DNA of 64,000 nt from Metallyticus violacea. Its lineage: Eukaryota > Arthropoda > Insecta > Mantodea > Metallyticidae. The translations under genes were made by a program, and so were the position numbers. Positions within the stretch are counted from its first letter, which is position 1, and each line of letters begins with the position of its first letter. The notes beneath the pieces were generated by a model. It had not been told where the DNA came from. It worked only from the letters and a program-made list of their open reading frames with translations, and did not search any database. Location: assembly GCA_030762175.1 (NCBI GenBank), contig CM060834.1, positions 66,879,501 through 66,943,500 of the forward strand, written 5' to 3'. Below are positions 60,969-64,000 of this stretch, piece after piece.

Positions 60969-61380
60969 CTTTCATTATAGTAGTTTGATAGCCTCAGAAA
61001 AGCATATTATGCACAAAGAATCACGAAAAGAAAAAAAAAATTTTTCGAAGTTTGGAAACTTCGTTAGAATCACTTTTTTTCCGTTTTTATTTCAGATAAC
61101 TGGTTCTCTTTCATTATACTAGTTTGATAGCCTCAGAAAAGCATATTATGCGCAAAGAATCTCGAAAGCAAAAAAGTTTTTTTTCGAAGTTTGGAAACTT
61201 CGTTAGAATCACTTTTTTTCCGTTCTTATTTGAGAACACTGGTTCTCTTTCATTATACTAGTTTGATAGGCTCAGTAAAGCATATTATGCGCAAAGAATC
61301 TCGAAAAGAAAAAAAAAATTTTTCGAAGTTTGGAAACTTCGTTTGAATCACTTTTTTTCCGTTCTTATTTGAGATAACTG
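60969..61380 (+). repeat. Segment repeated at 63607-64000 (offset 2638)
   Basis: Shares AAAGAATCACGAAAAG (near 61016/63654), CCGTTTTTATTT, and GAGAACACTGG (61232/63870). Copies differ near 61165 (CGAAAGCAAAAAAG) against 63803 (CGAAAACAAAAAAG), and TTTCAGATAAC (near 61091) against TTTGAGATAAC. Confidence 0.85.
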
Positions 61381-61798
61381 GTTATCTTTCATTATACTAG
61401 TTTGATAGCCTCAGCAAAGCATATTATGCACAAAGAATCTCGAAAAGAAAAAAATTTTTTTTCGAAGTTTGGAAACTTTGTTTGAATGACTTTTTTTCCG
61501 TTCTTATTTGAGATAACTGGTTCTCTTTCATTATACTAGTTTGATAGCCTCAGTAAAGCATATTATGCGCGAAGAATATGGAAAAGAAAAAAAATTCTTT
61601 TCGAAGTTTGGAAACTTCGTTAGAATCACTTTTTTTCCGTTCTTATGTGAGATAACTGGTTCTCTTTCCTCATACTAGTTTGATAACCTCAGAAAAGGAT
61701 ATTATGCGCAAAGAATCTCGAAAAGAAAAAAGTTTTTTTTCGAAATTTGGAAACTTCGTTTGAATCACTTTTTTTTCCGTTCTTATTTGAGATAACTG
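61381..61798 (+). repeat. 418-bp tandem duplication (3 monomers), copy 1
   Basis: GGTTATCTTTC with CAGCAAAG and ATGCACAAAG, AAACTTTGTTTGAATGAC, and ATGCGCGAAGAAT recur 418 bases later (61381/61799 and about 61567/61985). Copy 1 continues with AATATGGAAAAG and TTATGTGAG / TTCCTCATAC monomers. Confidence 0.85.
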
Positions 61799-62060
61799 GT
61801 TATCTTTCATTATACTAGTTTGATAGCCTCAGCAAAGCATATTATGCACAAAGAATCTCGAAAAGAAAAAAATTTTTTTTCGAAGTTTGGAAACTTTGTT
61901 TGAATGACTTTTTTTCCGTTCTTATTTGAGATAACTGGTTCTCTTTCATTATACTAGTTTGATAGCCTCAGTAAAGCATATTATGCGCGAAGAATCTCGA
62001 AAAGAAAAAAGTTTTTTTTCGAAGTTTGGAAACTTCGTTTGAATCACTTTTTTTTCCGTT
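61799..62060 (+). repeat. 418-bp tandem duplication, copy 2 (about two monomers)
   Basis: Second copy, running to the ATGCGCGAAG monomer. That monomer then has AATCTCG with AAAAAAGTTTTTTTTCG instead of AATATGG, so it is a hybrid with the monomer that follows the TTCCTCATAC monomer in copy 1. Confidence 0.8.
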
Positions 62061-62770
62061 CTTATTTGAGATAACTGGTTCTCTTTCATTATACTAGTTT
62101 GATAGCGTCAGTAAAGCATATTATGCGCAAAGAATCTGGAAAAGAAAAAAAAATTTTTTCGAAGTTTGGAAACTTCGTTAGAATCACTTTTTTCCATTCT
62201 TATTTGAGATAACTGGTTCTCTTTCATTATACTATCTTGATAGCCTCAGTAAAGCATATTATTCGCAAAGAATCTCGAAAAGAAAAAAGTTTTTTTTCGA
62301 AGTTTGGAAACTTCTTTAGAATCACTTTTTTTCCGTTCCTATTTGAGATAACTGGTTCTCTTTCATTATACTAGTTTGATAGCCTCAGTAAAGCATATTA
62401 TGCGCAAAGAATCTGGAAAAGAAAAAAAATTATTTTCGAAGTTTGGAAACTTCGTTAGAATCACATTTTTCCGTTCTTAATTGAGATAACTGGTTCTCTT
62501 TCATTATACTAGTTTGATAGCCTCAGTAAAGCATATTATGCGCAAAGAATCTCGAAAAGAAAAAAGTTTTTTTTTGAAGTTTAGAAACTTCGTTAGAATC
62601 ACTTTTTTTCCGTTCTTATTTGAGATAACTGGTTCTCTTTCATTATACTAGTTTGATAGGCTCAGTAAAGCATATTATGCGCAAAGAATCTCGAAAAGAA
62701 AACAAATTTTTTCGAAGTTTGGAATCGTCGTTTGAATCACTTTTTTCCGTTCTTATTTGAGATTACTGGT
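62061..62770 (+). repeat. Satellite segment parallel to 14830-15130, 18300-18960 and 48900-49560
   Basis: Shows the order GATAGCGTCAG, ACTTTTTTCCATTC, TTCTTTAGAATC, ATTATTTT/TTAATTGAG, GTTTTTTTTTGAAG, GATAGGCTCAG with AATCGTCG, as in the 18.3-19.0 and 48.9-49.6 kb regions. Private changes: TACTATCTTGATAG near 62233, ATTATTCGCAAAG near 62259, TCACATTTTTCC near 62461 and GAAAACAAATTTTTTCG near 62699. Confidence 0.75.
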
Positions 62771-64000
62771 TCTCTTTCATTATACTAGTTTGATAGCCTC
62801 AGAAAAGCATATTATGCGCAAAGAATCTCGAAAAGAAAAAAAATTTTTTTCGAAGTTTGGAAACTTCGTTAGAATCACTTTTTTTCCGTTCTTATTTGAG
62901 ATAACTGGTTCTCTTTCATTATACTAGTTTGATAGCCTCAGTAAAGCATATTATGCGCAAAGAATCTCGAAAAGAAAAAAATTTTTTTTCGAAGTTTGGA
63001 AACGTCGTTTGAATCACTTTTTTCCGTTCTTATTTGAGATTACTGGTTCTCTTTCATTATAGTAGTTTGATAGCCTCAGAAAAGCATATTATGCACAAAG
63101 AATGTCGAAAAGAAAAAAAATTATTTTCGAAGTTTGGACACTTCGTTAGAATCACTTTTTTCCGATCTTATTTGAAATAACTGATTCTCTTTCATTATAC
63201 TAGTTTGATAGCCTCAGCAAAGCATATTATGCGCAAAGAATCTCGAAAAGAAAAAAATTTTTTTCGAAGTTTGGAAACTTCGTTAGAATCACTTTTTTTC
63301 CGTTTTTATTTGAGATAACTGGTTCTCTTTCATTATACTAGTTTGATAGCCTCAGCAAAGAATATTATGCGCAAAGAATCTCGAAAAGAAAAAAAATTTT
63401 TTTCGAAGTTTGGAAACTTCGTTAGAATCACTTTTTTTCCGCTCTTATTTGAGATAACTGGTTCTCTTTCATTATACTAGTTTGATAGGCTCAGTAAAGC
63501 ATATTATGCGCAAAGAATCTCGAAGAGAAAAAAAAAATATTTTTTCGAAGTTTGGAAACGTCGTTTGAATCACTTTTTTCCGTTCTTATTTGAGATTACT
63601 GGTTCTCTTTCATTATAGTAGTTTGATAGCCTCAGAAAAGCATATTATGCACAAAGAATCACGAAAAGAAAAAAAAAATTTTTCGAAGTTTGGAAACTTC
63701 GTTAGAATCACTTTTTTTCCGTTTTTATTTGAGATAACTGGTTCTCTTTCATTATACTAGTTTGATAGCCTCAGAAAAGCATATTATGCGCAAAGAATCT
63801 CGAAAACAAAAAAGTTTTTTTTCGAAGTTTGGAAACTTCGTTAGAATCACTTTTTTTCCGTTCTTATTTGAGAACACTGGTTCTCTTTCATTATACTAGT
63901 TTGATAGGCTCAGTAAAGCATATTATGCGCAAAGAATCTCGAAAAGAAAAAAATTTTTTTTCGAAGTTTGGAAACTTTGTTTGAATGACTTTTTTTCCGT
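62771..64000 (+). repeat. Third copy of the 834-bp region at offset 2638, cut by the window end
   Basis: Corresponds to about 60133-61362 with offset 2638-2639. It lacks the GGTTGG change (CGAAGTTTGG here at 62990), has ATTATTTTCG near 63120, and has CCGCTCTTATTT near 63440. The array runs off the right edge inside a monomer. Confidence 0.85.

Larger units (their letters stand above)
1..64000 (+). repeat. Satellite DNA array, 138-139 bp monomer, about 460 tandem copies
   Basis: The word GAGATAACTGG (or GAGATTACTGG) recurs every 138-139 bases from the first base to the last: it starts at 1, 140, 279 and 417, and the same spacing holds throughout. All copies are in the same orientation, with no inverted segment, no spacer and no inserted element seen on reading the window. 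Monomers differ by a few substitutions and by the length of the central A/T tract. The window starts and ends inside the array, so its true size is unknown. This organisation is that of eukaryotic heterochromatic satellite DNA. Whether it is centromeric, pericentromeric or elsewhere cannot be decided from sequence alone. I do not recognise the monomer as a named satellite family. Confidence 0.98.

Noticed and set aside
1..64000. CRISPR array
   Set aside because: The whole 138-139-bp unit repeats with no unique spacers between short repeats. The palindrome is internal to a repeat that is conserved over its full length.
1..64000. Transposon or insertion-sequence insertion, or retroelement fragments in the satellite
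   Set aside because: No break in monomer periodicity, no target-site duplication, and no stretch unlike the monomer was seen.
1..64000. rRNA, tRNA or other RNA genes; telomeric repeats
   Set aside because: No sequence outside the monomer exists in which such genes could lie, and no telomere-type short tandem repeat was seen.

Overview
The whole window is one uninterrupted tandem array of an AT-rich satellite DNA. The monomer is 138-139 bp, all copies lie in the same orientation, and there are about 460 copies from base 1 to base 64000. I found no unique sequence, no recognisable protein-coding gene, no RNA gene, no transposon and no flanking DNA. Both ends of the window are cut inside the array. 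A hand count of the first full monomer gives about 31% G+C. This is the architecture of eukaryotic constitutive heterochromatin (centromeric, pericentromeric or a heterochromatic knob), not of a bacterial or viral genome. The lineage cannot be named from the sequence. Each monomer keeps about five CpG sites, roughly 1.5 times what its base composition predicts. That argues against a heavily CpG-methylated germline such as vertebrates or most flowering plants, and mildly favours an invertebrate or another low-methylation eukaryote.

Monomer anatomy, numbering the first monomer 1-139: a GAGATAACTGG start (1-11); ATACTAGTTTGATAGCCTCAG containing a SpeI-type palindrome (about 24-44); ATTATGCGCAAAG (53-65); an A-tract/T-tract block of about 20 bp that varies in length (73-92); a near-perfect 18-bp dyad CGAAGTTT-GG-AAACTTCG (93-110); a TTCGTTAGAATCAC motif (108-120) loosely like half of a CENP-B box; and a T-tract with CCGTTCTTATTT (121-139). 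Two main length and sequence classes recur. One is 139 bp with seven Ts and an intact dyad. The other is 138 bp with six Ts and AAACGTCG, and is usually followed by a monomer with GATTACT and TATAGTAG.

Monomers carry private variants that repeat in long, fixed orders, so the array is a patchwork of irregular higher-order blocks. By region: an A block at 1-4900 (partly recopied at 11492-15110 and 15110-18580); a 1936-bp tandem pair at 4900-8771; a 1523-bp pair at 8530-11490; a 4013-bp tandem pair at 18790-26810; a tandem pair of about 7.2/7.8 kb at 27520-42482; a mixed block at 42483-45860; 2.49/2.35-kb units at 45860-51050; a region repeated at a 3327-bp offset containing a 970-bp (7-monomer) pair at 52400-57300; and a right end of 834-bp, 418-bp and 2638-bp duplications at 58860-64000. 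Every offset I measured is close to a whole number of monomers, as unequal crossing-over predicts. Several block junctions and indels are single chimeric monomers.

Open frames of 64-102 codons do occur. They all begin with TTG and encode the satellite itself over about two monomers. They follow from the 138-bp (46-codon) class and are not annotated as genes.
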